NCBI GenBank assembly: GCA_041481485.1
Contig: JBGPBY010000017.1
Span: 1-29,872 of the forward strand
Length of the DNA: 29,872 bases
Source of the DNA: JBGPBY01 sp041481485
GTDB lineage: Bacteria > Acidobacteriota > Terriglobia > 20CM-2-55-15
Direction: 5' to 3'
Below are positions 7,338 to 15,432 of the stretch, piece after piece. A program made the position numbers and the translations under genes. The stretch's first letter is position 1; every line of letters begins with the position of its first letter. The notes beneath the pieces are model-generated. The model was not told the DNA's origin and made no database searches. It saw only the letters and a list, made by a program, of their open reading frames with translations.

Positions 7338-9389
7338 TCACGGCAACGTAAACACGTTTACGGTTCCACCCGCAGCGATAGCGACATACTGCTTTCCATT
7401 GCGGGCCTGATATGTCATCGGATTTGCCGATCCATTGGAATTCAGCCGCGTCACCCACAATTCCCTGCCGGTCTTCGAATCCAGCGCACGGAATCGCGAA
7501 TCGCTCGTGGCTGCAATAAACACGATGCCGCCCGCAGTTGTAATCGGGCCGGCGGATCCCCCGCGGCCGGTGTTCTGCTTTCCTGCGGGCAAATTATCGG
7601 AGACGCCCAGAGTCACGCGCCATACGACGTCTCCGGTCGCGGCATTCACCGCCCATAGCTGTCCCCATGGTGGCTTCTGGCATGGCATGCCGTTCGCCGT
7701 ATAGTTCGAATAAGGTCCAGGACCGCCCACGCTTCCGCGATCGTAGGGAATTGGGGATCCCTGAGTTAAGTTACCGTAGTTACCGCCAGGAGTTTTCTTT
7801 TCTATCCAGCCGACGAGTCCGGAGTCCTGAGTAAAAACGTACACATATCCCAGAGTTGGGTCGGCGGCCGGCCCGCCCCAGTTGGGACCGCCATTACCGG
7901 GAAACTGAATCGAGCTCTTCGGCGGAGTGCCTGCCTCATGATAAAGAAACGGCGTGTATGGGCCGACGTTGTAATACCCGCCACTGCGATCGTACAGGGC
8001 CTGGCAGGCCGCAGCATGTTCCGGTGTGGTGTCTTCAGCGGTAACAATGTCTTCCTTTTTAAAGGAAGTTCGCGCCAGCGCCTGCGGCTTCACAGGAAAC
8101 GGCTGCGTTGGCGAATACCATTCCCCGGGCGCATCTCCCTTGGTCACCGGACGTTCCTCAACCGGGATGATCGGCTTTCCAGTCGTTCGATCGAGGATAA
8201 ACATGTTCGCGGATTTGTTGATGACGGCGAGGGCGGGAATGGTGCGGCCGTTCTGCTGAATGTCGATCAGGACAGGAGGCGACGGCACATCCGTATCCCA
8301 CAGGTCATGATGCACGGTTTGAAAGTGCCAAATATACTTTCCGGTGTTGGCATCGATGGCGACGACGGAATTCGCGTACAGATTGTTTCCCGGCCGATCG
8401 CCGCCCCAGTAGTTCCCTGCCGGTGTCCCGAATCCCGTGTATAAAATCCCCCGATCCTCATCGACGGTCAGGTACCAACCCCAATGATTCACTCCCTGAC
8501 GATCCTTCCATCCATCGTCGAGCCAGCTTCCGGCAAAGTTCGGATCGCCCGGTTGTGTCACGGATTTGAAGGTCCACACCCGAGCTCCGGTGCGCGCGTC
8601 GTATGCCTTCATATCGCCGGGCATATTGCCGACACTGACTTCGCCGTTGTTTGCGCCAATAAAGATCAGATTTCTGAAAATCGTCGGAGTGCCACCATAG
8701 GTGATGCCGTAGTCGATCGATCCGTCCTGACCAAACTTCGTGTCGAGTTGTCCGTCGCTGGCGCGAAGAGCGGCAAGCCGGCGTCCCGCAGTGAAGAAAA
8801 TGCGGGCCGGAGTCGTTGCTTCCCCAGGCCAAAACGCTACGCCGCGAGACGAAGGAGTTCCAATCGCCGCCGGTTGCCCGGGAGCCGCGTTTGCCGCAGC
8901 AGGAGCCGCTCCGCGTGCCGGAGCAGGAACAGGGATTTCATTTCCAGCTGCAGCGTTTGCCACAGGTGGAGCTCCGGGCGCAACTGCAGCTCCAGGCCCG
9001 CCACGGCCGGCGCCACCGCGTCCGCCACGTGCGCCTCCCGCAGCGGGTGGCGCGCCGTAGCGCCAGACTTCCTTTCCGCTATCCGCCTCAACCGCAACGA
9101 CACCGGTTGTCGTCGAAGCATACATGATCCCATTCACTACTATCGGCGTTTCCTGGGAACCGACTCCGGCGATCGTCCAGGCGGGCACGAGCGTCGACAC
9201 ATTTTGCGCATTGATCTGCTTCAGGGTGGAAAATCGTGTGCCCGCAAGATCTCCGGCATACCTCGGCCAGTCTGCTCCGATTCCTTTGTTTGCGGAGTTC
9301 TGCGGCAGCAATGCAGAGATGCTGACACCGCCCATCACGGCGATCAGTCCTGCCAGTACGGACACCGTCACCAGATTACGCACACGCAC
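7338..9389 (-). CDS. PQQ-dependent dehydrogenase (membrane glucose-dehydrogenase-like propeller)
   Basis: 683 residues with a GTG start at 9389; AAGGAG lies 8 bases upstream. The signal/anchor covers about residues 5-27. The propeller begins ADWPRYAGDLAGTRFS and ends YQARNGKQYVAIAAGG, the usual first and last blades of quinoprotein glucose/alcohol dehydrogenases. Intermediate blades carry AYDARTGARVWTF, AIDANTGKYIWHFQTVHHDLWD, LWAVNAATGDVVW and ALDSKTGRELW. No CxxCH heme motif is present, so electrons must go to a separate acceptor such as a quinone or cytochrome. A Gly/Ala/Pro insert (about residues 117-180) interrupts an early blade and is absent from typical members. Periplasmic location is inferred. 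Substrate is not determinable; the family oxidises sugars and alcohols. Confidence 0.9.
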   Translation of the reverse strand: MRVRNLVTVSVLAGLIAVMGGVSISALLPQNSANKGIGADWPRYAGDLAGTRFSTLKQINAQNVSTLVPAWTIAGVGSQETPIVVNGIMYASTTTGVVAVEADSGKEVWRYGAPPAAGGARGGRGGAGRGGPGAAVAPGAPPVANAAAGNEIPVPAPARGAAPAAANAAPGQPAAIGTPSSRGVAFWPGEATTPARIFFTAGRRLAALRASDGQLDTKFGQDGSIDYGITYGGTPTIFRNLIFIGANNGEVSVGNMPGDMKAYDARTGARVWTFKSVTQPGDPNFAGSWLDDGWKDRQGVNHWGWYLTVDEDRGILYTGFGTPAGNYWGGDRPGNNLYANSVVAIDANTGKYIWHFQTVHHDLWDTDVPSPPVLIDIQQNGRTIPALAVINKSANMFILDRTTGKPIIPVEERPVTKGDAPGEWYSPTQPFPVKPQALARTSFKKEDIVTAEDTTPEHAAACQALYDRSGGYYNVGPYTPFLYHEAGTPPKSSIQFPGNGGPNWGGPAADPTLGYVYVFTQDSGLVGWIEKKTPGGNYGNLTQGSPIPYDRGSVGGPGPYSNYTANGMPCQKPPWGQLWAVNAATGDVVWRVTLGVSDNLPAGKQNTGRGGSAGPITTAGGIVFIAATSDSRFRALDSKTGRELWVTRLNSNGSANPMTYQARNGKQYVAIAAGGTVNVFTLP

Positions 9390-9423
9390 TTGAGGAACTC
9401 CTTAAACTGTCAGAATGGCGCCT

Positions 9424-9452
9424 ATTCTTAATCACGCGATAGGTCGTGTCAA
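9424..9452 (-). promoter_or_regulatory. Candidate sigma70 promoter for the PQQ dehydrogenase
   Basis: Minus strand: perfect TTGACA (9452-9447), a 17-base spacer and AAGAAT (9429-9424, four of six). It lies about 35 bases before the GTG start, between that gene and the type B repeat. This implies a transcription unit covering the PQQ and MBL genes. Confidence 0.55.
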
Positions 9453-9477
9453 GGAGAGCGGAAGTATTGGGATCGAT

Positions 9478-9605
9478 CCCTCTCCCGACGGGAGAGGGTG
9501 CCGCGAAGCGGCGGGTGAGGGGTACCGCAAGCATTCAAATTAGAATATTCACTTGCGGTACCCCTCATCCGGCCCTTCGGGCCACCTTCTCCCGTCGGGA
9601 GAAGG
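9478..9605. repeat. Palindromic repeat type B with nested hairpins
   Basis: Left arm 9478-9532 pairs imperfectly with right arm 9552-9605; GAGGGGTACCGCAAG near the loop is exact. Each arm also folds alone: CTCTCCCG-A-CGGGAGAG and GCCGC-GAA-GCGGC on the left, GGCCC-TTC-GGGCC and TTCTCCCG-T-CGGGAGAA on the right. The loop is AT-rich. Repeats of this general sequence occur intergenically in many bacteria (recalled, not searched). It sits between the terminator of the upstream unit and the PQQ gene promoter. Confidence 0.8.
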
Positions 9606-9613
9606 ACTTGACT

Positions 9614-9658
9614 AAAAAAAAATCGGGATGAACGAGTAATCTCGCTCATCCCGATTTT
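9614..9658 (-). terminator. Intrinsic terminator of the paralogue pair
   Basis: Minus strand: stem AAAATCGGGATGAGCGAG pairing with CTCGTTCATCCCGATTTT, loop ATTA, one mismatch, followed by a run of nine T. It begins 20 bases beyond the stop codon at 9679, a textbook rho-independent terminator. Confidence 0.9.
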
Positions 9659-9678
9659 CTACTGACTTTGTTTTTCGC

Positions 9679-10827
9679 TTACTGTTGGCCGCCTGCAGGA
9701 GCACCTGCTCCTGCAGCACCACCACCGGGTGCGCCTCGGCCTGCGCCGCCGCGTCCACCACCGGCTCCGCCGCCACCACCGCGGCCACCGCCGGCTGCAC
9801 CAGGAACAACACCAGCAGCAGATGGACCAGTCGTGGAGTCCTTCGAGAATCCACCAGAGGATACGGGATACAGAGCCATATCCATATCGCCTTCAACGCA
9901 CGCAGTCTCGGTTTGCTCATAGCCCGTGGGTCGTTTGCCCCAGGAGTTCGGATATCTATCAGCGGAGATGCGGTTGAAATTGTCCGACATTTTCCACGGC
10001 TTCGTTAGCGCAACGGGATCTTCGACAGTTGCCTCGTAGAGGATTCTGTTCCCATTCAATTCTTTCTCGTTCGGAGCGGCTTTCGGGGCCCAGGAAAATC
10101 GTTCAACAACGTGAGTTTGATCACTGTGAATGGCGCCGGAAGCATCCCACCATCCTGCCGCGATACTGGTAGTGTCGACGACCAGGACATCGCCTTCCCA
10201 ATGACCGATGGAATCGCCCTGATACAGTTTCACGCTGGCCGGGATATGTTTTCGGTCATCCAGGTAGATTGTCCGTGTTCCGCCGACAGTGTCCCAGGCA
10301 AAAACGATCGTGTTTTTTCCCTGAACAATCTGGAATCCCATTTGAATTCCGAAATTGGTTGGCACGCCAGCCGGAAGGCAGTGTGCATAGGGCTCGTCGA
10401 ACATGTGGTTCTTTGCCGTGTCTGCAGCCTTGGCTTCCCACTCGGTGTTGTATGGAATCTTTGCACCTTTATTGCCGGCATCATCAAGAATGACGCCGCC
10501 GCGTCCGGAATTGATGTTGGTCGTTGTTGCACCCATGTAATAACCAGTAAAGTCCGGCTTGCCATCGGCGCCTTTCACCACAGGTACTTCCGGAGCAGCT
10601 CCGCGTCCGCCGCCACCAGCACCACCAGGAGCGCCACGGCCCTGACCACCACCGGGTGCTCCACCCGGTGCACCACCACCAGGAGCGCCTGCTCCGGGTG
10701 CCCCGGCTCCAGCTCCTGCTCCGCCACGGCCGCCACCTGCGGGCCCCTGCGCGACCAGACTTTGAGCCAGCATGACGCAAAGGGCGAGACCGACAACGGC
10801 CGCCAAAATTAGATATCGTTTTCTCAT
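9679..10827 (-). CDS. Exported Gly/Ala-rich protein of unknown function, paralogue 1
   Basis: 382 residues from ATG 10827, with AAGGAG 7 bases upstream. The signal peptide spans about residues 4-26. Residues about 27-74 and the last 42 residues are Gly/Ala/Pro/Arg repeats, so the folded core of about 265 residues is flanked on both sides. The core opens with the phrase DGKPDFTGYY and contains HCLPAGVPTNFG, FAWDTVGGTRTIYLDD, GHWEGDVLVVDTTSI and HSDQTHVVERFSW. All have counterparts in the next gene upstream, so the two are paralogues. I know such proteins as abundant uncharacterised secreted proteins in Acidobacteriota and relatives. No catalytic signature is recognised. It is separated by 31 bases from the paralogue and closed by a terminator. 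Confidence 0.82.
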   Translation of the reverse strand: MRKRYLILAAVVGLALCVMLAQSLVAQGPAGGGRGGAGAGAGAPGAGAPGGGAPGGAPGGGQGRGAPGGAGGGGRGAAPEVPVVKGADGKPDFTGYYMGATTTNINSGRGGVILDDAGNKGAKIPYNTEWEAKAADTAKNHMFDEPYAHCLPAGVPTNFGIQMGFQIVQGKNTIVFAWDTVGGTRTIYLDDRKHIPASVKLYQGDSIGHWEGDVLVVDTTSIAAGWWDASGAIHSDQTHVVERFSWAPKAAPNEKELNGNRILYEATVEDPVALTKPWKMSDNFNRISADRYPNSWGKRPTGYEQTETACVEGDMDMALYPVSSGGFSKDSTTGPSAAGVVPGAAGGGRGGGGGAGGGRGGAGRGAPGGGAAGAGAPAGGQQ

Positions 10828-10858
10828 CTGAAGACTCCTTCTAATGCCGCTAGCCGGC

Positions 10859-11773
10859 TCAGTTATTTTCCACGATTCGCAGGTGATCGCCCTTACCCTC
10901 GCGAATTAACCTATCTTTGAATTCCTGGCACTCGTAGTCCATCAACCGGAAATTCTTTTCCATGTGACGATACAGCGTCACTTCGATTGTGAACGGTTGC
11001 CGGTAAACTTTCGGATCTTCCAGTCTGGCTCGATAGGTGATCATATTCGGGCCATTGAACGTATAGCGTTCTTCGACGTGGAGTGCATCGCTGTGATAGT
11101 TGCCGGATGCGTCCAGCCAGGTCGGCCGGGTGGGATCGTCATTTATATTGGTGACATCAACCACCAGGGTATCGCCGTCCCACTTGGCTCTGGAATCACC
11201 GTTAAAGAAATCGATACCTTCCAGATGGGTGCTGCCGTCGATATAGACGGTGCGATAGCTATGCACGAATTCATAGTCGATCTGAATCTTCTTGGACGCC
11301 TGGGTAATCTGGAATGGGAACGGAATATAGTTGATGCGGGGCACGCCCGGTTTCCAACAACGTGAAACCGGGTCCTGCGCCCTGATCTTGTAGTTGGCCT
11401 GACGCTTCGCAGCGGCCTCGGGTTTATAAGGAATCTTGCCATCGGGCGAATCCACGATGACTCCAACACCCCCATGAACTCCCCAGGACGCAGCGTGCGG
11501 CTCGATGTTTCCGTCGATGGAATTATCGAGCACCTGCCAGATTCCGCTGAAATCGGGATGCCCATCGGCTGTACGTGGAATTGCTGGAGCGGCTGGGGCC
11601 GCCCCTCTTCCCTGAGCTGCGGCTGGAGCTGCTCCCCTTCCGGCCTGAGGCGCACCTGCCGCAGGAGCTCCGCCACGGCCTGCGGGCGCCTGGCCCAGCA
11701 AAAGCACGGCAGAAGCTGCCACTGCGATGATCAGGACAACAAACATCGGCAAAGTGGTTGCGCGAACCCTCAT
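10859..11773 (-). CDS. Exported protein of unknown function, paralogue 2
   Basis: 304 residues from ATG 11773, with GAGGAG 7 bases upstream. The signal peptide is about residues 8-27, then a Gly/Ala/Pro stretch (about 28-67). The core starts DGHPDFSGIW and carries CWKPGVPRINY, FVHSYRTVYIDGSTHLEG, AKWDGDTLVVDVTNI and HSDALHVEERYTF, matching paralogue 1 block for block. It lacks the C-terminal Gly/Ala tail of paralogue 1. Conserved Asp/His in the DG-H and GDTLVVD blocks might bind a ligand, but no function is known to me. The short gap to paralogue 1 and the absence of a promoter there imply one transcript. Confidence 0.82.
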   Translation of the reverse strand: MRVRATTLPMFVVLIIAVAASAVLLLGQAPAGRGGAPAAGAPQAGRGAAPAAAQGRGAAPAAPAIPRTADGHPDFSGIWQVLDNSIDGNIEPHAASWGVHGGVGVIVDSPDGKIPYKPEAAAKRQANYKIRAQDPVSRCWKPGVPRINYIPFPFQITQASKKIQIDYEFVHSYRTVYIDGSTHLEGIDFFNGDSRAKWDGDTLVVDVTNINDDPTRPTWLDASGNYHSDALHVEERYTFNGPNMITYRARLEDPKVYRQPFTIEVTLYRHMEKNFRLMDYECQEFKDRLIREGKGDHLRIVENN

Positions 11774-11836
11774 CTATACACTCCTCTAAAACGAATTTCG
11801 TTGAGTACCGTAAGCCAAACCGATCTGATTTGTTCT

Positions 11837-12244
11837 CTACGGCACGGTCGGACTGGACTGGATCGTCATATGCAGGTTCTGCGAAATTATAGTCAAGTCC
11901 GTCGCAAACAGGTGGTTCGAACCGTCCTTTGCCGGGGTGCCGGTCAACGTCACTTCTTCTCCCGTCGCAACCCATTTTTCGACCATCGGCTTTGTCCAGC
12001 CGTTTCTAAACAACAGATTGACGGGGGGCGTCTCCCCTTTCCATTCAACCTTCTTTCCATCCGCTGTAGTCACCTCAACATACGCCCAGGAATGAGGGTT
12101 GACCCAGTCGAACTTCGTCAACTTACCTTTCACCGTCACGGCCCCTCCGCCATATTCCGCCATGAACGAATGGTGTGCGAAGAGCGGAATTGCCGTCAGG
12201 ATGACGCCGATACTCGCAAGAACGACAACCAGTTTGGTTTTCAT
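11837..12244 (-). CDS. DUF6152 family exported protein
   Basis: 135 residues. ATG 12244 is preferred to an in-frame ATG 17 codons upstream: AAGGAG lies 6 bases before it and a signal peptide follows at once (MKTKLVVVLASIG...PLFA). After cleavage the protein begins HHSFMAEY, and it contains VTVKGKLTKFDWVNPHSWAYVEV and a terminal GEEVTLTGTPAKDG, the diagnostic DUF6152 phrases (an OB-like beta-barrel domain of unknown function). The N-terminal HH pair and the NPHS histidine could bind metal; this is inference. DUF6152 genes often lie beside the secreted paralogue family seen here. It has its own promoter candidate. Confidence 0.87.
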   Translation of the reverse strand: MKTKLVVVLASIGVILTAIPLFAHHSFMAEYGGGAVTVKGKLTKFDWVNPHSWAYVEVTTADGKKVEWKGETPPVNLLFRNGWTKPMVEKWVATGEEVTLTGTPAKDGSNHLFATDLTIISQNLHMTIQSSPTVP

Positions 12245-12294
12245 CGAACTCTCCTTGTCTAATAATGTCGAATAACAATGGCGATACGAGGGCA

Positions 12295-12323
12295 AGACTA
12301 TGCACTGTCCTCTATATTGTCAA
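12295..12323 (-). promoter_or_regulatory. Candidate promoter for the DUF6152 and paralogue genes
   Basis: Minus strand: perfect TTGACA (12323-12318), 17-base spacer, TAGTCT (12300-12295). The -10 is weak. It lies in the 87-base gap after the cytochrome gene, about 50 bases before ATG 12244. Confidence 0.4.
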
Positions 12324-12331
12324 GAGTTCGG

Positions 12332-13645
12332 TTACCTCAGAGCGGCTTCACCGAACTTCGACGCGTCGATGGCGACGTTCGTCTTGATTTCTTTGATTTT
12401 CGCGTTGTATTTCCCATCAAGCCACGAGAATTTGTACTCAAATGGAAACTTGATTCCGCCGACGTCGCGATAGTCCAAATAGTCCGTCTGAACCGGCACT
12501 CGGCCAACCGGGGAAGTGCCGTAGCGGATCATGCGCCGCAAAAGGCCCGTGTCCGGGTCAAAGAACAGGGTAATCAGCTCATCCTTATACATACCTTTAG
12601 GACCGAATCCCTGAACGACCTGATAGTCCTTGTTGTCAATCACACGGCTCAGCCCTGTTCGCCAGCTGGGCATCACACTCTTGATCTGCCCAGGGAAGGC
12701 CATCGTCGCTTCCAGCTTTTCGCCGGCCAGCTCTTCTCCCACCAGTTCGAACTGAGGCAGGAATCCTCGCGGCGTTTTGATCCAGCCCCGGGTTCCATTG
12801 ATTGTCCAGACGCTGGTGCCTCGTTCCGGATGGTCCTTGAAAGCAATGATCGTCGTGCGTTGATTCGGCGCTTTGGCATATACCGTATAGTCTCCATTGC
12901 CTCCGAATCCGCCATAACCTTCACTGATACCGGTCGCCACAAAACTGTTGAGCCCTGCAAGCCTCTGGGCGCCGCCGACAGCCTGAATGTATTTGTCCAG
13001 AATCTGGTCGGCTGAGGGTTTGCCGGGGACGTTGGGGAAGGCGATGTCCGGATCCTCCACATTAGGAGATTCGTACAGATGGTCCAACGCAATAGATGTC
13101 GCCGGACGTTCCTGCTGGCGATGGCAAGTCCAGCACGTCACATTCTGGAGTCCCGCAAAATGCCTGGAATTGATATCCGCAACCATTTCGATCATCTGGC
13201 GCGCCTTTTTCTTCTGCGGAAACATCGGGGAATCGATCGCAAAATTGACTTTGTCTGTACCTGCATCCGGATGGCAATCCGCGCAGTCATATCCGAGAGC
13301 GGCGGAAATGACGCCCATGCTCGCGATGAAATCATCGACGGTCAGTTCCTTCAGCGTGCTCGAGCAGACGTTCTTGAAATACACACCCGCCTTGGTCTGA
13401 GCTCCGTTAATTGCGCCTCGTCCACTTCCAGCCAGAGACGCCGGAGTGCAAGTTCCGGATGACGTCACGCCCGAAACCGGAGCTGCTGCAGGTTGCGCGC
13501 CGCGCGCAGTGGTCTGCGCTGCAGGCGCGGCGGTGGCGGGCGCAGCGCCGCGAGTTTGAGCGGCCTGACCCTGAATGAACGAAACACTCCAAACTATTGC
13601 CAATCCGCCGACCGCAAGTGTCACCCATCGCAACCTGAGCCTCAT
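12332..13645 (-). CDS. Reaction-centre-type diheme cytochrome c with C-terminal LolA-like domain
   Basis: 437 residues from ATG 13645; GGAGGG six bases upstream decides this start over an in-frame ATG six codons earlier. The signal peptide is about residues 8-27, then an Ala/Pro-rich linker to about 58. Two heme c attachment motifs are present, C121-ADCH-125 and C171-WTCH-175. Each has a Met-bearing helix before it (FIASMGVISAALGYD; MIEMVADINSRHF), the pattern of the photosynthetic reaction-centre cytochrome subunit family (CytoC_RC), which in non-phototrophs serves as a periplasmic electron carrier. Residues about 205-437 resemble a LolA-like domain (FFDPDTGLLRR, YLDYRDVGGIKFPFEYK), close to the N-domain of the MBL protein. 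It could accept electrons from the PQQ enzymes nearby; that link is inference. Confidence 0.87.
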   Translation of the reverse strand: MRLRLRWVTLAVGGLAIVWSVSFIQGQAAQTRGAAPATAAPAAQTTARGAQPAAAPVSGVTSSGTCTPASLAGSGRGAINGAQTKAGVYFKNVCSSTLKELTVDDFIASMGVISAALGYDCADCHPDAGTDKVNFAIDSPMFPQKKKARQMIEMVADINSRHFAGLQNVTCWTCHRQQERPATSIALDHLYESPNVEDPDIAFPNVPGKPSADQILDKYIQAVGGAQRLAGLNSFVATGISEGYGGFGGNGDYTVYAKAPNQRTTIIAFKDHPERGTSVWTINGTRGWIKTPRGFLPQFELVGEELAGEKLEATMAFPGQIKSVMPSWRTGLSRVIDNKDYQVVQGFGPKGMYKDELITLFFDPDTGLLRRMIRYGTSPVGRVPVQTDYLDYRDVGGIKFPFEYKFSWLDGKYNAKIKEIKTNVAIDASKFGEAALR

Positions 13646-13723
13646 TTTCTTTCCCTCCGACATGAATGCAATTTGAAATTAAAAGCGCAGGAACCAAAGG
13701 ACGAATCAGTCCCGCGCGTGATG

Positions 13724-13750
13724 ATTATACGTATGAGGAACTCGTGTCCA
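13724..13750 (-). promoter_or_regulatory. Candidate promoter for the cytochrome c gene
   Basis: Minus strand: perfect -10 TATAAT (13729-13724), with TGGACA (13750-13745) upstream at a short 15-base spacing. It lies in the only AT-rich patch between ridA and the cytochrome gene. The spacing is suboptimal. Confidence 0.35.
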
Positions 13751-13786
13751 GAACTGAATCAGGAATCTGGAGAATCCATGCGGGCG

Positions 13787-14167
13787 TTATTCCACAACAG
13801 CCTGAGCCTCAATCTCCACGAGCATCTCCGGCGAAATCAATCGGCTCACTTCCACAATCACTGTGGCCGGACGAATCTCCGCAAAAAACTCGCCATGTGC
13901 GCGGCCGACTTTTTCCCACTCGTCGATGTTCTTGACATACATCCGCGTCTGCACGACATCTTTCAAAGATGCACCGGCCCGCTTCAGAGCGGATTCAATA
14001 TTGCGGATTGCCTGAACGGTCTGGGCATACGCGTCACCGGTGACGTGGCCCTTTTCATCGCTTCCGGTAGTTCCGGACACATAAATGGTGTTTCCCATTC
14101 GAACTGCGCGCGAGTACCCAATGATGGGCTCCCACTTCGATCCCGACGAGATGTTGCTTCGCTCCAC
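13787..14167 (-). CDS. RidA/YjgF-family protein without the deaminase arginine
   Basis: 126 residues with a GTG start at 14167; AGGAG lies 5 bases upstream. The trimeric Rid fold is recognisable end to end: YSRAVRMGNTIYVSGTTG, QTVQAIRNIESALKRAGASLKDVVQTRMYV, EFFAEIRPATVIVEVSRL, and EIEAQAV at the C-terminus. In enamine/imine deaminases of the RidA type an Arg (E. coli Arg105, in PARS) contacts the substrate carboxylate. Here the aligned residue is T102 in PATV, so the classic 2-aminoacrylate deaminase activity is doubtful and it belongs more likely to a Rid subgroup of unknown role. It follows tRNA-Leu by 29 bases on the same strand. Confidence 0.88.
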   Translation of the reverse strand: MERSNISSGSKWEPIIGYSRAVRMGNTIYVSGTTGSDEKGHVTGDAYAQTVQAIRNIESALKRAGASLKDVVQTRMYVKNIDEWEKVGRAHGEFFAEIRPATVIVEVSRLISPEMLVEIEAQAVVE

Positions 14168-14196
14168 TTCCGCTCCTGCTCTATTTGTTTAGGGGA

Positions 14197-14282
14197 TGCC
14201 TGGAGGGGGAATTGAACCCCCACGAACCTTGCGGTCCAACGGATTTTAAGTCCGGTGCGTCTGCCAGTTCCGCCACCCAGGC
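14197..14282 (-). tRNA. tRNA-Leu (anticodon UAA)
   Basis: Read on the minus strand: acceptor GCCTGGG pairs with TCCAGGC (one G-U), discriminator A. The D-arm is TGGCGGAACTGGCAGACGCA, the anticodon loop is CTTAAAA with anticodon TAA, there is a long variable arm (TGGACCGCAAGGTTCG) as expected for class II tRNA-Leu, and the T-arm is GGGGGTTCAATTCCCCC. CCA is not encoded. An integrase gene ends 10 bases beyond its 5' end, making it a probable integration target. Confidence 0.96.
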
Positions 14283-14292
14283 TGATTTTTTT

Positions 14293-15432
14293 TCAATGAC
14301 TTACCGATACCGCCGATTTCAACTGTTTTGTGTCGCCTATTTGTCGCCTATGAGAATTCGCTATTTCCTGGTCCTCCAGTCGCTGAGCTTCGATCACTCG
14401 TTGTGATGCGTGACCCGGCACGAACTTCACATAACGTTCCGTCGTCTTTATATTCCGGTGCCCGAGCAACCCCTGAACACTTCGAATATCCACACCACGC
14501 ATGATCCACTGCGTGGCCCGAAAATGTCGCAGGTCGTGAAACCCCACCCACGGCAATCCGGCTTTCCTCCGTCCTTCGAAGAACGAATGACGAGGATCTC
14601 GGATTGGCTGTTTCGTATCCGTCCAGACAAACACGAACGGACATCCTTCTACGCGTAACACCTTACTAAGCAATTGGAGCGCGTAATCCGAAAGAGGGAC
14701 ATATCTCGTCTTGCCGGTTTTGCCCGCCTCAACAGTCAGCGTTCGAGATTTGAGATCCAGATAATCCCACTTCAGCTTGAGTCCCTCCGCTTTTCGAAGG
14801 CCAGTTTCACCCAGTAGACCTACGTAACAACCGATGATCAGATTTTCATCCATGACTTTTTGGATCAATTTTCGTTCTTCCTCGAGTGACATGACTCTGA
14901 GCGCCTTTTCGTTTTCGCGCAGGCGGCCGTATCTCGTCATCGGGTGTGTTGCAATCAATCTCTTCTTTAGTGCAAATGTGAACATGTGACTAAGTACTGC
15001 AAGCCCCCGATTGATTGTCGCCTTCGCGATCGGCTTCCCCGTCCTCCGGTTTACGCCTTTTGCGCGTTCCTTCTCGAAGTACGCCGCGTGAGCGCTCGTA
15101 AATTCCCTGAGTTTCACGTCTCCGACGATGTCTTTGATAATCTTCAGTCTCTCTTCCTTAAAATCAGGCCTCGTGTTGCGGACTTTGCAATACTCCTCAA
15201 AATAGATGTCCGCAAACCCTCGAATTGTGTAATCAGCTTCCTGCTCGCCCGCCAGCTCCTTTCTCAATTCTTTCCAATTTCCCATTAAGATCGCGCTCTC
15301 AATGCGGCTGAGAACGCACTTCGCCAGAGTCTTGTTTGAAAACCGGTGACGGAACCGCGCTCTGTCAGGCCAATACTTTGAACCGACGATGTACTTTTTG
15401 CCGGTTCTCTTGTCTGTTTCTTCGAAGATCAT
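14293..15432 (-). CDS. Tyrosine recombinase / phage-type integrase
   Basis: 379 residues from ATG 15432 (GAGAGG eight bases upstream). The N-terminal part carries a short arm-binding-like start, then a SAM-like core-binding domain (about 65-165, with RGFADIYFEEY and ATINRGLAVLSHMFTFALKK). The catalytic domain (about 180-345) has all expected residues: R213 in ETGLRKAEGL, K in AGKTGKTRYVPL, H299 and R302 in FHDLRH, H325 in LLGHRNIKTTERY, and Y334. The protein therefore looks active. It starts inside the 4-base ATGA overlap with the excisionase remnant and ends 10 bases from the tRNA-Leu 5' end. This marks an integrative element or its scar; nothing else of phage or conjugative type is visible in the window. 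Confidence 0.94.
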   Translation of the reverse strand: MIFEETDKRTGKKYIVGSKYWPDRARFRHRFSNKTLAKCVLSRIESAILMGNWKELRKELAGEQEADYTIRGFADIYFEEYCKVRNTRPDFKEERLKIIKDIVGDVKLREFTSAHAAYFEKERAKGVNRRTGKPIAKATINRGLAVLSHMFTFALKKRLIATHPMTRYGRLRENEKALRVMSLEEERKLIQKVMDENLIIGCYVGLLGETGLRKAEGLKLKWDYLDLKSRTLTVEAGKTGKTRYVPLSDYALQLLSKVLRVEGCPFVFVWTDTKQPIRDPRHSFFEGRRKAGLPWVGFHDLRHFRATQWIMRGVDIRSVQGLLGHRNIKTTERYVKFVPGHASQRVIEAQRLEDQEIANSHRRQIGDTKQLKSAVSVSH

